From: Bacteroidota bacterium
GTDB lineage: Bacteria > Bacteroidota > Bacteroidia > Chitinophagales > UBA8649
Direction: 5' to 3'
Assembly: GCA_002862745.1 (NCBI GenBank)
Contig: PKDX01000026.1
Span: forward strand, 22,783-86,782
DNA length: 64,000 nt
Program-made: the position numbers and the translations under genes
Notes under the pieces: generated by a model
Told to the model about the DNA's origin: nothing
What the model saw: the letters and a program-made list of their open reading frames with translations, nothing else
The model's database searches: none
Part shown: piece by piece, positions 17,879-28,077 of the stretch
Position numbering within the stretch: position 1 is the first letter of the stretch
Layout: each line of letters opens with the position of its first letter

Positions 17879-17905
17879 CAGTCCGAAAATTTTAGCACGC
17901 GAAGT

Positions 17906-18280
17906 ATGCCTACTATTCAACAACTCGTCCGAAAGGGACGAAAAGTCATCAAAGGAAAGAGCAAATCAATGGCTCTAGATAGCTGTCCTCAGCGACGCGG
18001 AGTATGTACGAGAGTATATACAACAACACCTAAGAAGCCAAACTCTGCGCTTCGAAAGGTTGCCAAAGTGCGTCTCACAAACAGCAAAGAAGTAATTGCT
18101 TATATCCCAGGTGAAGGTCACAATTTACAGGAACACTCTATTGTATTAATCAGAGGTGGAAGGGTAAAGGATCTTCCAGGTGTTCGATATCACATCGTTC
18201 GTGGTGCATTGGATACTGCTGGAGTTGATGGCCGTTTACAATCACGATCTAAGTATGGTGCTAAGCGCCCAAAGAAATAA
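17906..18280 (+). CDS. rpsL: 30S ribosomal protein S12
   Basis: 124 residues, starting at ATG 17906 ([11 protein letters not shown]), the family N-terminus. An in-frame ATG at 17867 would add 13 unrelated residues and would sit upstream of the predicted transcription start. The decoding-site loop [11 protein letters not shown] has the lysines that, when mutated, give streptomycin resistance; wild-type residues are present here. KDLPGVRYH contains the aspartate (D89) that RimO thiomethylates in some bacteria. It is the first gene of the ribosomal cluster. Confidence 0.98.
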   Translation: MPTIQQLVRKGRKVIKGKSKSMALDSCPQRRGVCTRVYTTTPKKPNSALRKVAKVRLTNSKEVIAYIPGEGHNLQEHSIVLIRGGRVKDLPGVRYHIVRGALDTAGVDGRLQSRSKYGAKRPKK

Positions 18281-18310
18281 ATCATTCATCCTAACGAAGA
18301 ATAAAGAATA

Positions 18311-18778
18311 ATGAGAAAGCAGAAGCCTAGAAAACGCTACTACGAACCGGACCCAAGATTTGGAGACGAATTGGTATCAATCTTCGTCAACAACCTAATG
18401 CTTGACGGAAAGCGCAGCGTCGCTCAGAAAATCTTTTATGGTGCAATGGACATCATTGAAGAAAAGTCTGGTGAAAGTGGTCATGAAGCATGGAAGAAAG
18501 CGTTGGCAAACATTCAACCAAGCGTTGAAGTACGTTCTCGCCGGGTAGGAGGGGCTACCTTCCAAATTCCAACGGAAGTTCGTCCTGATCGTCGACGCAG
18601 TGTCGGAATGAAATGGCTTATCCGTTATGCGCGTCTTCGCAACGGAAAAAGTATGGCTGAAAAACTTGCTGCAGAAATCATGGCAGCGGCAAACGGCGAA
18701 GGTGCTGCAGTGAAGAAAAAAGAGGATACGCACCGCATGGCGGAAGCGAACAAAGCATTCTCTCACTTTAAGTTCTAA
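18311..18778 (+). CDS. rpsG: 30S ribosomal protein S7
   Basis: 155 residues and full length. The N-terminus [23 protein letters not shown] is family-typical, and [10 protein letters not shown] and [17 protein letters not shown] match the 16S rRNA-binding body. S7 initiates assembly of the 30S head and autoregulates the str operon in E. coli; no comparable leader is obvious in the 30 bases between rpsL and rpsG. No Shine-Dalgarno precedes the start, only A-rich sequence. Confidence 0.98.
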   Translation: MRKQKPRKRYYEPDPRFGDELVSIFVNNLMLDGKRSVAQKIFYGAMDIIEEKSGESGHEAWKKALANIQPSVEVRSRRVGGATFQIPTEVRPDRRRSVGMKWLIRYARLRNGKSMAEKLAAEIMAAANGEGAAVKKKEDTHRMAEANKAFSHFKF

Positions 18779-18808
18779 AAATAACTCACAACGAATAGAT
18801 AAGAAACC

Positions 18809-20905
18809 ATGGCTAAGGATCTTAATTATCAAAGGAATATTGGAATCGCTGCCCACATTGATGCGGGTAAGACGACGACCACAGAACGTATTCTCTTCTA
18901 CACGGGTATTTCTCATAAGATCGGGGAGGTTCACGACGGTGCTGCCACAATGGACTGGATGGAGCAGGAGCAGGAGCGTGGTATTACTATTACCTCTGCT
19001 GCGACAAACTGTGATTGGGTTTACCGCGATGATAAGTACAACGTAAACATTATTGATACTCCGGGTCACGTGGACTTTACCGTTGAGGTAAATCGTTCTC
19101 TTCGTGTTCTTGATGGTCTAGTGTTCTTGTTCTCTGCCGTAGATGGTGTTGAGCCACAGTCAGAAACCAACTGGCGTCTTGCAGATAACTACCGCGTTCC
19201 ACGTATTGGTTTCGTAAATAAGATGGACCGACAAGGTGCAGACTTCCTAGAAGTTTGTCGTCAGGTACGTGAAATGTTAGGATCTAATCCAATTCCGCTT
19301 CAGTTACCCATCGGTGCAGAGGATGATTTCAAAGGAGTTGTTGACCTTATCTCAAACAAAGCAATTGTTTGGAATACAGATGACTTCGGAATGACTTATG
19401 AAGAAATCGAAATGCCAGCAGACATGGTTGACCAAGTTGCTGAGTATCGCCAAATTCTTGTCGAGGCAGTTGCTGAGTATGATGAGGCGTTAATGGAGAA
19501 ATTCTTCGAGGATGAGAACTCTATCACTGAGGATGAAATGATCGAGGCGCTTAGAAAAGCAACTATCGACATGAGCATCATCCCAATGATGTGCGGTTCT
19601 GCTTTCAAAAACAAAGGAGTTCAAGCGGTGTTGGATGCAGTTATCCGATTTATGCCTTCTCCACTTGATGTTCCTCCAGTAGAGGGAACAAACCCAGATA
19701 CTGACGAAGTAGTGCAGCGTAAGGCAGAGACAAGTGAGCCATTCGCAGCGCTTGCCTTTAAGATCGCTACTGACCCTTATGTAGGTCGTCTATGCTTTAT
19801 GCGTGTTTACTCAGGCCAGCTTGACGCAGGTTCTTATGTAAAGAATACGCGCTCAGGTAAAAAGGAACGTATCTCACGGCTTTTCCAGATGCACTCCAAC
19901 AAGCAGAACTCTATTGAGTCGCTAGGTGCTGGAGATATCGGAGCCGGTGTTGGATTTAAAGATATTCGTACAGGGGATACACTATGTGCTGAAAACGCGC
20001 CGATCGTATTAGAGTCAATGGACTTCCCAGATCCAGTTATCGGACTAGCCATCGAGCCTAAGACACAGAAGGACGTTGACAAGTTAGGGATGGCACTTGC
20101 TAAGCTCGCTGAGGAGGATCCTACGTTCCAAGTTGCTTACAACGAGGAAACAGGACAAACTGTAATTAGCGGAATGGGTGAGCTTCACCTTGAGATTATT
20201 GTTGATCGTCTAAAGCGTGAGTTTAAAGTAGAGTGTAATCAAGGTGCTCCTCAAGTAAACTACAAAGAGGCACTTACTACATCTATCGAACACCGCGAAA
20301 CGTATAAGAAGCAGTCCGGTGGTCGAGGTAAGTTCGCGGATATCCAATTCGAAATCGGGCCAATTGAGCAGACAGAAGATGCGAAAGAAGGCTTGACCTT
20401 CGAAAACGCCATCTTCGGGGGAGCTATTCCAAGAGAATTTATTCCATCGGTTGAGAAAGGATTCAAGGATGCTATGAATAATGGGCCACTTGCCGGATTC
20501 GGGATTGATAGTATGCGTGTTCGTCTCTTTGACGGTTCTTTCCACGCGGTTGACTCCGATCAATTATCCTTCGAATTAGCGGCTAAAATGGGATTCCGTG
20601 AAGCAGCTAAAAAAGCAAAACCAGTTCTTCTTGAGCCGATTATGAAGCTGGAAGTACTCACACCTGATGAATATACAGGTGATATCGTAGGTGACCTTAA
20701 CCGTCGTCGAGGCCTTATGCAAGGAATGGATGCCAAAGGTTCTGGTCAGGTGATTAAGGCTAAGGTGCCTTTATCGGAGATGTTTGGTTACGTAACCGAT
20801 TTACGTACGATCTCTTCAGGACGAGCAACTTCTTCTATGGAGTTTGACTCATTCCAACCCGCTCCAGAAGGTGTAGCTAAAAAAGTAATTGAAGAACGCA
20901 GTTAA
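18809..20905 (+). CDS. fusA: Elongation factor G
   Basis: A 698-residue translocation GTPase. G1 is AHIDAGKT (15-22), followed by G2 [10 protein letters not shown]3 DTPGHVDF and G4 NKMDRQG. Domains II-V follow with normal length and end in AKKVIEERS. In many bacteria tuf follows fusA, but here rpsJ follows after 19 bases, as in other Bacteroidota where tuf lies elsewhere. It is a canonical EF-G with no sign of the short paralogue EF-G2. Confidence 0.98.
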   Translation: MAKDLNYQRNIGIAAHIDAGKTTTTERILFYTGISHKIGEVHDGAATMDWMEQEQERGITITSAATNCDWVYRDDKYNVNIIDTPGHVDFTVEVNRSLRVLDGLVFLFSAVDGVEPQSETNWRLADNYRVPRIGFVNKMDRQGADFLEVCRQVREMLGSNPIPLQLPIGAEDDFKGVVDLISNKAIVWNTDDFGMTYEEIEMPADMVDQVAEYRQILVEAVAEYDEALMEKFFEDENSITEDEMIEALRKATIDMSIIPMMCGSAFKNKGVQAVLDAVIRFMPSPLDVPPVEGTNPDTDEVVQRKAETSEPFAALAFKIATDPYVGRLCFMRVYSGQLDAGSYVKNTRSGKKERISRLFQMHSNKQNSIESLGAGDIGAGVGFKDIRTGDTLCAENAPIVLESMDFPDPVIGLAIEPKTQKDVDKLGMALAKLAEEDPTFQVAYNEETGQTVISGMGELHLEIIVDRLKREFKVECNQGAPQVNYKEALTTSIEHRETYKKQSGGRGKFADIQFEIGPIEQTEDAKEGLTFENAIFGGAIPREFIPSVEKGFKDAMNNGPLAGFGIDSMRVRLFDGSFHAVDSDQLSFELAAKMGFREAAKKAKPVLLEPIMKLEVLTPDEYTGDIVGDLNRRRGLMQGMDAKGSGQVIKAKVPLSEMFGYVTDLRTISSGRATSSMEFDSFQPAPEGVAKKVIEERS

Positions 20906-20924
20906 GCAGTAAAAAGGTCCAATA

Positions 20925-21230
20925 ATGACACAACGAATTCGCATAAAACTTAAATCATACGACTACAATCTCGTAGACAAGTCTTCCGAGAAAATCGTAA
21001 AGACAGTTCGTAGCACAGGAGCTGTAGTGAGTGGTCCAATCCCTCTCCCTACGAAGCGTAAGGTATTTACCGTATTGCGTTCACCCCACGTGAATGGTAA
21101 GTCTAAAGAGCAATTTCAGCTTGACACCTACAAGCGTTTATTAGATATTTATTCGTCAACATCCAAAACAATCGATGCGCTGATGAAACTTGAACTTCCA
21201 AGTGGCGTCGATGTGGAGATTAAAGTATAA
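20925..21230 (+). CDS. rpsJ: 30S ribosomal protein S10
   Basis: 101 residues with the S10 core [21 protein letters not shown], the loop [24 protein letters not shown] and [13 protein letters not shown] at the end. S10 binds 16S rRNA in the 30S head and NusB in antitermination complexes. It starts the S10 portion of the cluster and lies 5 bases before rplC. Confidence 0.98.
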   Translation: MTQRIRIKLKSYDYNLVDKSSEKIVKTVRSTGAVVSGPIPLPTKRKVFTVLRSPHVNGKSKEQFQLDTYKRLLDIYSSTSKTIDALMKLELPSGVDVEIKV

Positions 21231-21235
21231 CCCTC

Positions 21236-21853
21236 ATGAAAGCTATTTTAGGAACAAAGGTTGGTATGACCAACTTTACCGATGCCGATGGTAATCGCAT
21301 ACCCTGCACGGTAATTAGCGCTGGTCCTTGCAGCGTAACTCAAGTGAAGACCGAAGAAACGGATGGCTACAATGCTGTTCAAATCGGTTACGAAGACAAA
21401 AAAGAAAAACAAACGACACGTGCCATGCAAGGGCACTTCGATAAGGCGGGTGTTTCCCCGAAACGTCACCTTGTTGAGTTACGTGACTTCGACTTCGAAA
21501 AGAACCCAGGCGACGAGCTTACGGTAGACCTTTTCGAGGAAGGGGATAAAGTAAATGTCGTGGGTACTTCAAAAGGTAAAGGTTTCCAGGGTGTTGTTAA
21601 GCGTCACGGCTTTAGTGGGGTAGGTGGCCGTACACACGGTCAGCATAACCGCGAGCGTGCACCGGGATCTATCGGTATGGCGTCGACTCCTTCTCGTGTC
21701 CTTAAAGGAATGCGAATGGGTGGTCGTACAGGAAACGAGCGCGTTACGGTGAAAAACCTAAAGGTGTTACGTATCCTTTCTGAAGATAACCTCATGGTAG
21801 TATCAGGCAATGTTCCTGGTCACAAAGGATCTACTGTATTAATCAAGGCATAA
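21236..21853 (+). CDS. rplC: 50S ribosomal protein L3
   Basis: 205 residues. The globular domain begins [12 protein letters not shown], and the extension that reaches the peptidyl-transferase centre is represented by [21 protein letters not shown]3 is an early assembly protein near the 3' end of 23S rRNA. Four bases separate it from rplD. Confidence 0.98.
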   Translation: MKAILGTKVGMTNFTDADGNRIPCTVISAGPCSVTQVKTEETDGYNAVQIGYEDKKEKQTTRAMQGHFDKAGVSPKRHLVELRDFDFEKNPGDELTVDLFEEGDKVNVVGTSKGKGFQGVVKRHGFSGVGGRTHGQHNRERAPGSIGMASTPSRVLKGMRMGGRTGNERVTVKNLKVLRILSEDNLMVVSGNVPGHKGSTVLIKA

Positions 21854-21857
21854 GGCA

Positions 21858-22475
21858 ATGAAAATTGAAGTAAAAAATATTCAAGGCGAAAACGCTGGAC
21901 GTAAAGTCGAATTACCATCAGACATCTTCGGTGTTGAGGTAAACGATCACGTACTCTATTTAGAGGTTAAGCGCCACTTAGCGGAATTGCGTCAAGGAAC
22001 GCACAAGGTAAAAGAGCGTGGTGAGATAAAAGGCTCTACCAAGAAGATTCGCAAGCAGAAGGGTAGCGGAGGCGCCCGTTTTGGTAATATCAAAAACCCA
22101 CTCTTTAGAGGTGGAGGTACGGTATTTGGTCCTCGTCCACGCAAGTACGGATTTAAACTGAACCGAAAGGTTATGGAGTTGGCCTTAAAATCTGCGTACA
22201 GCCAGAAAGCTCAAGAAAAGGCGGTAGTTGTTATTGAGGATATTGCAATGGATGCTGCCAAGACGCAAGAGTTCGCGGCCATCCTTGAGCGACTAGGTTG
22301 CGGAGCAAAAGCGCTCTATGTCAGCCCAGAGGTACACGAAAATGTAGCACTTTCTTCTCGCAACCTACCTAAGGCATCTACGATGTCTCTGCGAGATGTT
22401 ACGACCTACGATGTTATGAATTGCCAAACACTTGTATTGAGTGAATCGGCTATCAAAGAAATGGTAAACAACTAG
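21858..22475 (+). CDS. rplD: 50S ribosomal protein L4
   Basis: 205 residues. The long internal loop that lines the exit tunnel is present (GSTKKIRKQKGSGGARFGN, then FRGGGTVFGPRPRKY). In E. coli L4 represses its own operon through the S10 leader; no such leader is visible before rpsJ here. Two bases separate it from rplW. Confidence 0.98.
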   Translation: MKIEVKNIQGENAGRKVELPSDIFGVEVNDHVLYLEVKRHLAELRQGTHKVKERGEIKGSTKKIRKQKGSGGARFGNIKNPLFRGGGTVFGPRPRKYGFKLNRKVMELALKSAYSQKAQEKAVVVIEDIAMDAAKTQEFAAILERLGCGAKALYVSPEVHENVALSSRNLPKASTMSLRDVTTYDVMNCQTLVLSESAIKEMVNN

Positions 22476-22477
22476 TC

Positions 22478-22780
22478 ATGCGTATTCTAGAAGATATCTT
22501 AATCAAGCCCATTGTAACGGAGAAGAGCACGGCTCTTGGTGAGAACCTTAACCGCTACTCTTTTATCGTCCGTAAGGATGCGAACAAAATCCAAATCAAG
22601 GAGGCTGTAGAAAAAATGTATGAGGTAAGTGTAACCGAAGTGCGAACGATGGTTATGCCTGGAAAAAATAAAATTCGATACACAGCGAAAGGATTGAGTA
22701 AGGGGCGCAAGCCTTCTTTCAAAAAGGCTATTGTATCGATTGCTGAGGGAGAGGAAATCGATTTCTACAGCAACATTTAA
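22478..22780 (+). CDS. rplW: 50S ribosomal protein L23
   Basis: 100 residues. It has the L23 signature ILIKPIVTEKST and VRKDANKIQIKEAVEKMYEVSVTEV, followed by the extended loop KNKIRYTAKGLSKGRKPSFKKA. It sits at the exit-tunnel mouth and docks trigger factor and SRP. The start is 2 bases after the rplD stop. Confidence 0.98.
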   Translation: MRILEDILIKPIVTEKSTALGENLNRYSFIVRKDANKIQIKEAVEKMYEVSVTEVRTMVMPGKNKIRYTAKGLSKGRKPSFKKAIVSIAEGEEIDFYSNI

Positions 22781-22804
22781 GTAAATCACTAAGCATTAGA
22801 AGCT

Positions 22805-23629
22805 ATGGGAATGAAAAAATTCAAACCAGTTACACCAAGTGAACGTTTCCATTTAGGAAGTGACTTCGCTGAGTTAACAACGGACAAGCCGGAGAAATCT
22901 TTGTTGGCTCCTCTCAAAAAGAGTGGTGGGCGAAACAGCAAGGGTCGCATGACAATGCGTTACCGCGGAGGAGGTCACAAGCGCCGTTATCGAATCATTG
23001 ATTTCAAGCGTGATCGTTTCCATTCTCCTGCGGAAGTGCTCACTATTGAGTATGATCCAAACCGTTCTGCGCGAATCGCCTTAGTTCAGTATCCAGATAG
23101 CGAAAAGCGATACATCATCGCTCCAGCTGGGTTAAAGGTTGGTCAAAAGATTGAATCCGGTAAAGGAGTCAGTCCTGAAGTGGGTAATGCCCTATACCTT
23201 GATGAGATTCCATTAGGTACGGTAATTCACAACATTGAACTGCAGCCAGGAAAAGGTGCTGAGTTAGCAAGAAGTGCTGGTTCTTACGCACAGCTTAGTG
23301 CTCGAGAAGGTAAGTACGCTATCGTAAAGCTTCCTTCTGGTGAGACTCGTCTCATTCTAAAAACGTGCCTAGCAACCATCGGTTCGGTCTCTAATGCTGA
23401 CCACCAGTTAAAGGTATTAGGTAAGGCAGGGCGTAAGCGTTGGTTAGGGCGTCGTCCAAGAACACGTGGTGTAGCGATGAACCCTGTAGATCACCCAATG
23501 GGTGGTGGTGAAGGCCGTCAGTCAGGAGGTCATCCAAGATCTCGTACAGGTCTTTATGCCAAAGGAAAGAAAACACGGAATCCAAATAAGGCTTCCAACC
23601 GATTTATTATTAGTAAACGTAAGAAGTAA
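22805..23629 (+). CDS. rplB: 50S ribosomal protein L2
   Basis: 274 residues and full length. It shows the N-terminal [13 protein letters not shown], the OB-fold and SH3-like domains, and the conserved C-terminal region [18 protein letters not shown] whose histidine lies close to the peptidyl-transferase centre. The basic tail ends ISKRKK. Confidence 0.98.
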   Translation: MGMKKFKPVTPSERFHLGSDFAELTTDKPEKSLLAPLKKSGGRNSKGRMTMRYRGGGHKRRYRIIDFKRDRFHSPAEVLTIEYDPNRSARIALVQYPDSEKRYIIAPAGLKVGQKIESGKGVSPEVGNALYLDEIPLGTVIHNIELQPGKGAELARSAGSYAQLSAREGKYAIVKLPSGETRLILKTCLATIGSVSNADHQLKVLGKAGRKRWLGRRPRTRGVAMNPVDHPMGGGEGRQSGGHPRSRTGLYAKGKKTRNPNKASNRFIISKRKK

Positions 23630-23634
23630 TTCTC

Positions 23635-23904
23635 ATGCCAAGATCAGTCAAAAAAGGGCCGTATGTGGCGCATAAATTGTTAAAGAAAGTCGATGCTATG
23701 AACGACTCAGGCAAGAAGTCTGTGATTAAAACATGGTCTCGAGGTTCATTAATTCTACCGGATATGGTAGGGCATACAATCGCCGTGCACAATGGAAATA
23801 AGTTCATTCCTGTTTTCGTAACAGAAAACATGGTGGGCCATAAACTAGGTGAGTTTGCTCCTACGCGAACATTTAAAGGTCACTCTTCGAAAAAGCTTAA
23901 TTAA
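23635..23904 (+). CDS. rpsS: 30S ribosomal protein S19
   Basis: 89 residues. [40 protein letters not shown] and [14 protein letters not shown] are all S19 signatures. S19 binds S13 in the 30S head. It starts 5 bases after rplB and is followed by rplV after 5 bases. Confidence 0.98.
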   Translation: MPRSVKKGPYVAHKLLKKVDAMNDSGKKSVIKTWSRGSLILPDMVGHTIAVHNGNKFIPVFVTENMVGHKLGEFAPTRTFKGHSSKKLN

Positions 23905-23909
23905 GAATT

Positions 23910-24359
23910 ATGGGTAAGCGTAAAAGAGAAATGGCAGCAGCCATCAAAGAATCTCGCAAATCAGTCTTTGTTGCTAAAGGAAGTTATCCGTCGTCTCCAC
24001 GCAAAATGCGTTTAGTAGTGGATCTCATCCGAGGTAAAAGTGTAGAAGAAGCATTATATATTCTCAAGTTCTCTAAGCAAGAAGCTAGTGAGAAGTTAGA
24101 AAAGCTTATCCTATCTGCAATTAACAATTTCGAGCAAAAGACAGGAGAGCGTCCAGAGGAGTATGGTCTTTTTATCAAAGAGATTATGTGCGGCGGTGGT
24201 CGCATGCTAAAGCGCTTTAGGCCAGCACCTCAAGGAAGAGCTCACCGTATTAGAAAACGCTCCAATCATGTAACCGTTGTTTTGGGTACAACCAAAGAGT
24301 TGCCAAATCAACAAGTGGAAGCAGTGGTTGAGGAATCAGAGACGGCAGAAACTGAATAG
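23910..24359 (+). CDS. rplV: 50S ribosomal protein L22
   Basis: 149 residues, longer than the roughly 110 of E. coli because of a basic N-terminal addition and an acidic C-terminal tail (VEAVVEESETAETE). The core SPRKMRLVVDLIRGKSVEEAL and the tunnel-lining hairpin GGRMLKRFRPAPQGRAHRIRK are intact. A 109-base gap to rpsC follows, the largest in this part of the cluster. Confidence 0.97.
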   Translation: MGKRKREMAAAIKESRKSVFVAKGSYPSSPRKMRLVVDLIRGKSVEEALYILKFSKQEASEKLEKLILSAINNFEQKTGERPEEYGLFIKEIMCGGGRMLKRFRPAPQGRAHRIRKRSNHVTVVLGTTKELPNQQVEAVVEESETAETE

Positions 24360-24421
24360 AAAGAAAACGTATTTAAACATTGAAAGACAGGTTAATAGAA
24401 CGTAAATATTAAATTTTGTTC

Positions 24422-24451
24422 GGAAGGCAAATCTCCGTAATTTCGCCTTCC
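24422..24451 (+). promoter_or_regulatory. Stem-loop in the rplV-rpsC intergenic region
   Basis: GGAAGGC-AAAT (24422-24432) pairs with ATTT-C-GCCTTCC (24440-24451), an 11-bp stem with one bulged C and a seven-base loop. It begins 63 bases after rplV and ends 18 bases before the rpsC start. An A/T-rich stretch with partial TAnnTTTG matches (around 24403-24418) precedes it. It could be the leader of an internal promoter, a processing site or an autoregulatory protein-binding site. No T-run follows, so it is not a simple terminator. Confidence 0.55.
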
Positions 24452-24468
24452 CTTAAAAAACAAGGAAT

Positions 24469-25182
24469 ATGGGTCAAAAAACAAATCCAATAGCGAATCG
24501 TCTCGGGGTCATCCGAGGATGGGATTCTAATTGGTTCGCCGATAAGAAAACGTCAAGTGCAAAACTCGTCGAAGATGAGAAGATTCGCGAGTACTTACAC
24601 GCACGTATTTCTAAAGGCGGAATTGCCCGTATTATCATCGAGCGCACACTCAAAAGAGTGACGGTAACCATCTCAACTTCTCGTCCTGGAATCATCATTG
24701 GTAAAGGGGGTTCTGAAGTAGATCGTCTGCGCGAAGAGCTTAAAAAGCTTACTAAAAAAGATGTTCAAATCAACATCATTGAAATCCGTCGTCCTGAACT
24801 TGATGCGAATATTGTAGCGGAAGGTATCGCGAAGCAGCTTGAAGCTCGTGTTAATTTCCGTCGCGCTTGTAAAATGGCTGTTGCCTCTACGATGCGTATG
24901 GGAGCTGAGGGAATCAAGGTCCGTGTTTCCGGTCGTTTGGGCGGTGCTGAAATGAGCCGTGTGGAAGAGTATAAAGATGGCCGAACGCCTTTACATACTT
25001 TCCGTGCAGATATTGATTATTCACTTAAAGTGGCTCAAACAATCTACGGAAAGATTGGAGTCAAAGTGTGGATTTGTAAAGGAGAGGTTCTTGGTAAAAG
25101 AGACCTTACCCCAATACTTGATAAGAAACCTAAATCAAAGCGTGATCGCGGCAGCCGTCGACCACGTAGACAAAATCAGTAA
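24469..25182 (+). CDS. rpsC: 30S ribosomal protein S3
   Basis: 237 residues. It begins [27 protein letters not shown]; the KH domain has [18 protein letters not shown], and the C-terminal domain has [30 protein letters not shown]. The basic tail is [16 protein letters not shown]3 helps form the mRNA entry helicase. It is the first gene after the only sizeable gap of the S10 block. Confidence 0.98.
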   Translation: MGQKTNPIANRLGVIRGWDSNWFADKKTSSAKLVEDEKIREYLHARISKGGIARIIIERTLKRVTVTISTSRPGIIIGKGGSEVDRLREELKKLTKKDVQINIIEIRRPELDANIVAEGIAKQLEARVNFRRACKMAVASTMRMGAEGIKVRVSGRLGGAEMSRVEEYKDGRTPLHTFRADIDYSLKVAQTIYGKIGVKVWICKGEVLGKRDLTPILDKKPKSKRDRGSRRPRRQNQ

Positions 25183-25184
25183 CG

Positions 25185-25607
25185 ATGTTATTACCTAAAA
25201 GAGTCAAATGGCGCAAGCAGCAGAAAGGGCGCATGAAGGGAAACGCAGGACGAGGACATACCGTTGATTTCGGTAGCTATGGTCTAAAGTCTTTGGATTC
25301 TCACTGGATCACCAATCGTCAGATTGAGTCAGCTCGTGTTGCCTTAACGCGTTACATGAAGAGGGAAGGAAAAGTATGGATACGAATCTTTCCAGACAAG
25401 CCCTACACTCGTAAGCCTTTAGAGGTACGTATGGGTAAGGGTAAAGGTGCTCCAGAAGGATGGGTGGCTGTTGTAAAACCAGGTCGTATCCTTTTCGAAG
25501 TGGATGGCGTCCCAGCAGACGTAGCGCGTGAAGCTCTGAGACTTGCTGCACAGAAGCTTCCGGTGAGAACAAAAACAGTTACACGAATCGATCACGTAGA
25601 AAAATAA
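25185..25607 (+). CDS. rplP: 50S ribosomal protein L16
   Basis: 140 residues. [40 protein letters not shown] and [21 protein letters not shown] are hallmarks of L16, which contacts tRNA at the A/P sites. It starts 2 bases after the rpsC stop. Confidence 0.98.
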   Translation: MLLPKRVKWRKQQKGRMKGNAGRGHTVDFGSYGLKSLDSHWITNRQIESARVALTRYMKREGKVWIRIFPDKPYTRKPLEVRMGKGKGAPEGWVAVVKPGRILFEVDGVPADVAREALRLAAQKLPVRTKTVTRIDHVEK

Positions 25608-25611
25608 TATC

Positions 25612-25821
25612 ATGGCGGTACGAAAAGAAGATATAGCTGATTTATCCCCTGCTGAGCTTGTAGAGCGCATCCAAGAGGAGAAGCGTATGCTCCAGAAGCT
25701 GCGTTTCAACCATGAGGTGTCGTCGATCGACAATCCCATGAAAATCCGTGACAGCAGACGAGATATTGCTCGTTTAATGACGGAATACAATCGTAGAAAA
25801 AATGCAAATACTGAATCATGA
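25612..25821 (+). CDS. rpmC: 50S ribosomal protein L29
   Basis: 69 residues. The two-helix protein has [23 protein letters not shown] and the conserved ...[20 protein letters not shown]. It sits next to L23 at the tunnel exit. Its stop overlaps the rpsQ start by four bases (ATGA). Confidence 0.97.
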   Translation: MAVRKEDIADLSPAELVERIQEEKRMLQKLRFNHEVSSIDNPMKIRDSRRDIARLMTEYNRRKNANTES

Positions 25822-26090
25822 GCAGTGAACAGACATTAACACGCAATCTTCGTAAGACGCGTATTGGAATTATCACCAGTGACAAAATGGAAAAGACCAT
25901 TACAGTTGCTGTTGAGCGTCGCGTTAAGCACCCACTCTATGGGAAGTTTATGAAGAAGACAAAGAAGTATCATGCCCATGATGAAGAGAATACGGCCCGC
26001 ATTGGGGATCGTGTGCGCATTATGGAAACGCGTCCCTTGAGCAAAAGCAAGAGATGGCGCTTGGTAGAAGTTATAGAACGCGCGAAATAA
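25818..26090 (+). CDS. rpsQ: 30S ribosomal protein S17
   Basis: 90 residues. The OB-fold protein shows [35 protein letters not shown] and [24 protein letters not shown]. Its start overlaps the rpmC stop by four bases, so coupling is expected. It binds 16S rRNA early in assembly. Confidence 0.98.
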   Translation: MSSEQTLTRNLRKTRIGIITSDKMEKTITVAVERRVKHPLYGKFMKKTKKYHAHDEENTARIGDRVRIMETRPLSKSKRWRLVEVIERAK

Positions 26091-26096
26091 AAGACA

Positions 26097-26465
26097 ATGT
26101 TACAGCAAGAGTCAAGAGCAAATGTCGCAGACAACAGTGGAGCTAAGGAAGTTCTCGTCATCAAGGTGTTAGGCGGGTCAAAGCGCCGCTACGCTTCTAT
26201 TGGTGACCAAGTAGTTGTTACGGTTAAGAAGGCCATGCCTTCTGGTAACGCTAAAAAAGGAACGGTACATAAGGCGGTTGTCGTGCGCACTAAAAAAGCG
26301 ATTAAAAGAAAAGATGGATCTCATATCCGTTTTGATGAGAATGCTGTGGTGTTACTCAATCAAGGAGGAGACCTCAGAGGTACACGTATTTTCGGCCCTG
26401 TAGCTCGCGAGCTGCGTGAGTCGGATTTCATGCGTATTGTTTCACTTGCACCTGAGGTGCTTTAA
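26097..26465 (+). CDS. rplN: 50S ribosomal protein L14
   Basis: 122 residues, exactly the family length. [27 protein letters not shown] begins the protein, and [24 protein letters not shown] ends it. L14 bridges to 16S rRNA and binds the silencing factor RsfS. Confidence 0.98.
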   Translation: MLQQESRANVADNSGAKEVLVIKVLGGSKRRYASIGDQVVVTVKKAMPSGNAKKGTVHKAVVVRTKKAIKRKDGSHIRFDENAVVLLNQGGDLRGTRIFGPVARELRESDFMRIVSLAPEVL

Positions 26466-26474
26466 TCCTACGTC

Positions 26475-26807
26475 ATGGCAAGAGGAAGGTTCGAAAACAA
26501 AATGAAGATTAAAAAAGGTGACCAGGTAGTGGTTATCGCTGGAGTAAGTAAGGGAGCAAAAGGAGAAGTCCTTGAAGTATATCCTGATAAGTCTAAGGTG
26601 CTCGTCGATGAGGTAAACATGATCTCTAAGCACGAAAAACCGAATGCAAAGAATCCAGAAGGAGGTATAGTAAAAAAGCCAGCACCAATTCATGTTTCTA
26701 ATGTTATGCTGATTGATCCGAGTTCGGGAGAACCAACACGGATTTCTCTTCAGCGTGACGAGAATGGTGTGAAGCGTATTGCTAAAAAATCAGGTCAAGA
26801 AATATAA
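26475..26807 (+). CDS. rplX: 50S ribosomal protein L24
   Basis: 110 residues. The KOW motif is clear (KIKKGDQVVVIAGVSKGAKGEVL) and SGEPTRISLQRDENGVKRIAKKSG ends the protein. The first nine residues (MARGRFENK) are unusual; an ATG at 26502 would give the more common MKIKKGDQ start. The upstream ATG is kept because the gap to rplN is only 9 bases. L24 is an assembly initiator for 50S. Confidence 0.95.
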   Translation: MARGRFENKMKIKKGDQVVVIAGVSKGAKGEVLEVYPDKSKVLVDEVNMISKHEKPNAKNPEGGIVKKPAPIHVSNVMLIDPSSGEPTRISLQRDENGVKRIAKKSGQEI

Positions 26808-26819
26808 AGTCAGGTTATC

Positions 26820-27371
26820 ATGAGTACGCATACACCCAACTTACAGACAAAATATAAAGAAGAAGTAGCTCCTGCCTTAATGGAGACTTTCGGTTATTCT
26901 TCACCTATGGCGATTCCTCGTCTATTGAAGATTAACCTTAACCAAGGAGTTAATGGTGCTGTAACCGACAAGAAGTTGGTTCAGTCAGCGGTAGAAGAGA
27001 TGTCTTTAATCGCTGGTCAACGCGCTGTGTCTACGATTGCAAAGAAGTCGGTCTCTAACTTCAAACTAAGAGAAGGGATGCCGATTGGTGCCAAGGTTAC
27101 CTTGCGCCGCACCAACATGTATGAATTCCTCGAGCGCTTAGTCTGTGTTGCCCTACCGCGAGTCCGTGACTTCCGTGGAGTAAGCGACAAGGGTTTTGAT
27201 GGCCGTGGAAACTTCACTATGGGAATCAAGGAGCAAATCATTTTCCCGGAGATAGTGGTCGATAAAATCTCCAACATCAATGGTATGGATGTAACATTTG
27301 TAACATCAGCCAAGACAGATAAGGAGGCATATGAATTGTTAAAACTTATGGGAATTCCCTTTAAAAAATAA
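26820..27371 (+). CDS. rplE: 50S ribosomal protein L5
   Basis: 183 residues. It has the core [45 protein letters not shown] and [35 protein letters not shown]5 binds 5S rRNA and contacts P-site tRNA. It lies 2 bases before rpsN. Confidence 0.98.
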   Translation: MSTHTPNLQTKYKEEVAPALMETFGYSSPMAIPRLLKINLNQGVNGAVTDKKLVQSAVEEMSLIAGQRAVSTIAKKSVSNFKLREGMPIGAKVTLRRTNMYEFLERLVCVALPRVRDFRGVSDKGFDGRGNFTMGIKEQIIFPEIVVDKISNINGMDVTFVTSAKTDKEAYELLKLMGIPFKK

Positions 27372-27373
27372 TT

Positions 27374-27643
27374 ATGGCTAGAAAATCAGTACAAGCACGT
27401 CAGGCAAAGCGAGAAAGGCTCGTTGCAAAATTTGCTGAACGTAGAGCTCAGCTCAAGGCAGAAGGTGATTATGAGGGCTTGGATAAGCTTCCTAAAAATG
27501 CTTCTCCTGTGCGTCTCAAAAATCGTTGCGGTATCACTGGGCGTGGTAAGGGATACATCCGATTCTTTGGAATCTCGCGTGTCAAGTTCCGTGAACTAGC
27601 CTCTGATGGTAAAATCCCAGGAGTTAAAAAATCAAGTTGGTAA
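27374..27643 (+). CDS. rpsN: 30S ribosomal protein S14, zinc-free type
   Basis: 89 residues. The long form without the CxxC...CxxC zinc site: only one cysteine is present in [27 protein letters not shown]. The C-terminus [11 protein letters not shown] is conserved. The zinc-free type is normal for this phylum. Confidence 0.97.
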   Translation: MARKSVQARQAKRERLVAKFAERRAQLKAEGDYEGLDKLPKNASPVRLKNRCGITGRGKGYIRFFGISRVKFRELASDGKIPGVKKSSW

Positions 27644-27664
27644 ACCACCACAAAGTAGAATATC

Positions 27665-28066
27665 ATGAATACAGATACTATAGCTGACTTTCTTACACGA
27701 ATACGTAACGCTCAAATGGCGGGACATCGTGTCGTTGAAATTCCTTCTTCTAACGTGAAGAAACGCATGACGGAGATCTTGTACGATCAAGGGTATATTT
27801 TCAAGTATACCTTCGAAGAGAATGTTATCGGAACACAGGGAGTTATCAAGATAGCCCTTAAGTACGATACGAACAATGTACCTGTCATCCGTGCGCTAAA
27901 GCGTTCTAGTCGACCTGGTAGAAGAAACTACTCAGCTTCAGCTGATATACCGCACGTTCTTAATGGACTAGGCATTGCTATTGTTTCCACGTCGAAGGGT
28001 ATTATGACGGATAAAGAAGCGCGAGCAATGAATGTCGGTGGTGAAATTTTGTGTGAAATATATTAA
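27665..28066 (+). CDS. rpsH: 30S ribosomal protein S8
   Basis: 133 residues. [39 protein letters not shown] is typical, and the C-terminal [33 protein letters not shown] is the rRNA-binding domain. In E. coli S8 autoregulates the spc operon by binding the L5 mRNA; no leader is visible here. Confidence 0.98.
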   Translation: MNTDTIADFLTRIRNAQMAGHRVVEIPSSNVKKRMTEILYDQGYIFKYTFEENVIGTQGVIKIALKYDTNNVPVIRALKRSSRPGRRNYSASADIPHVLNGLGIAIVSTSKGIMTDKEARAMNVGGEILCEIY

Positions 28067-28077
28067 TCGAGGAAGTC

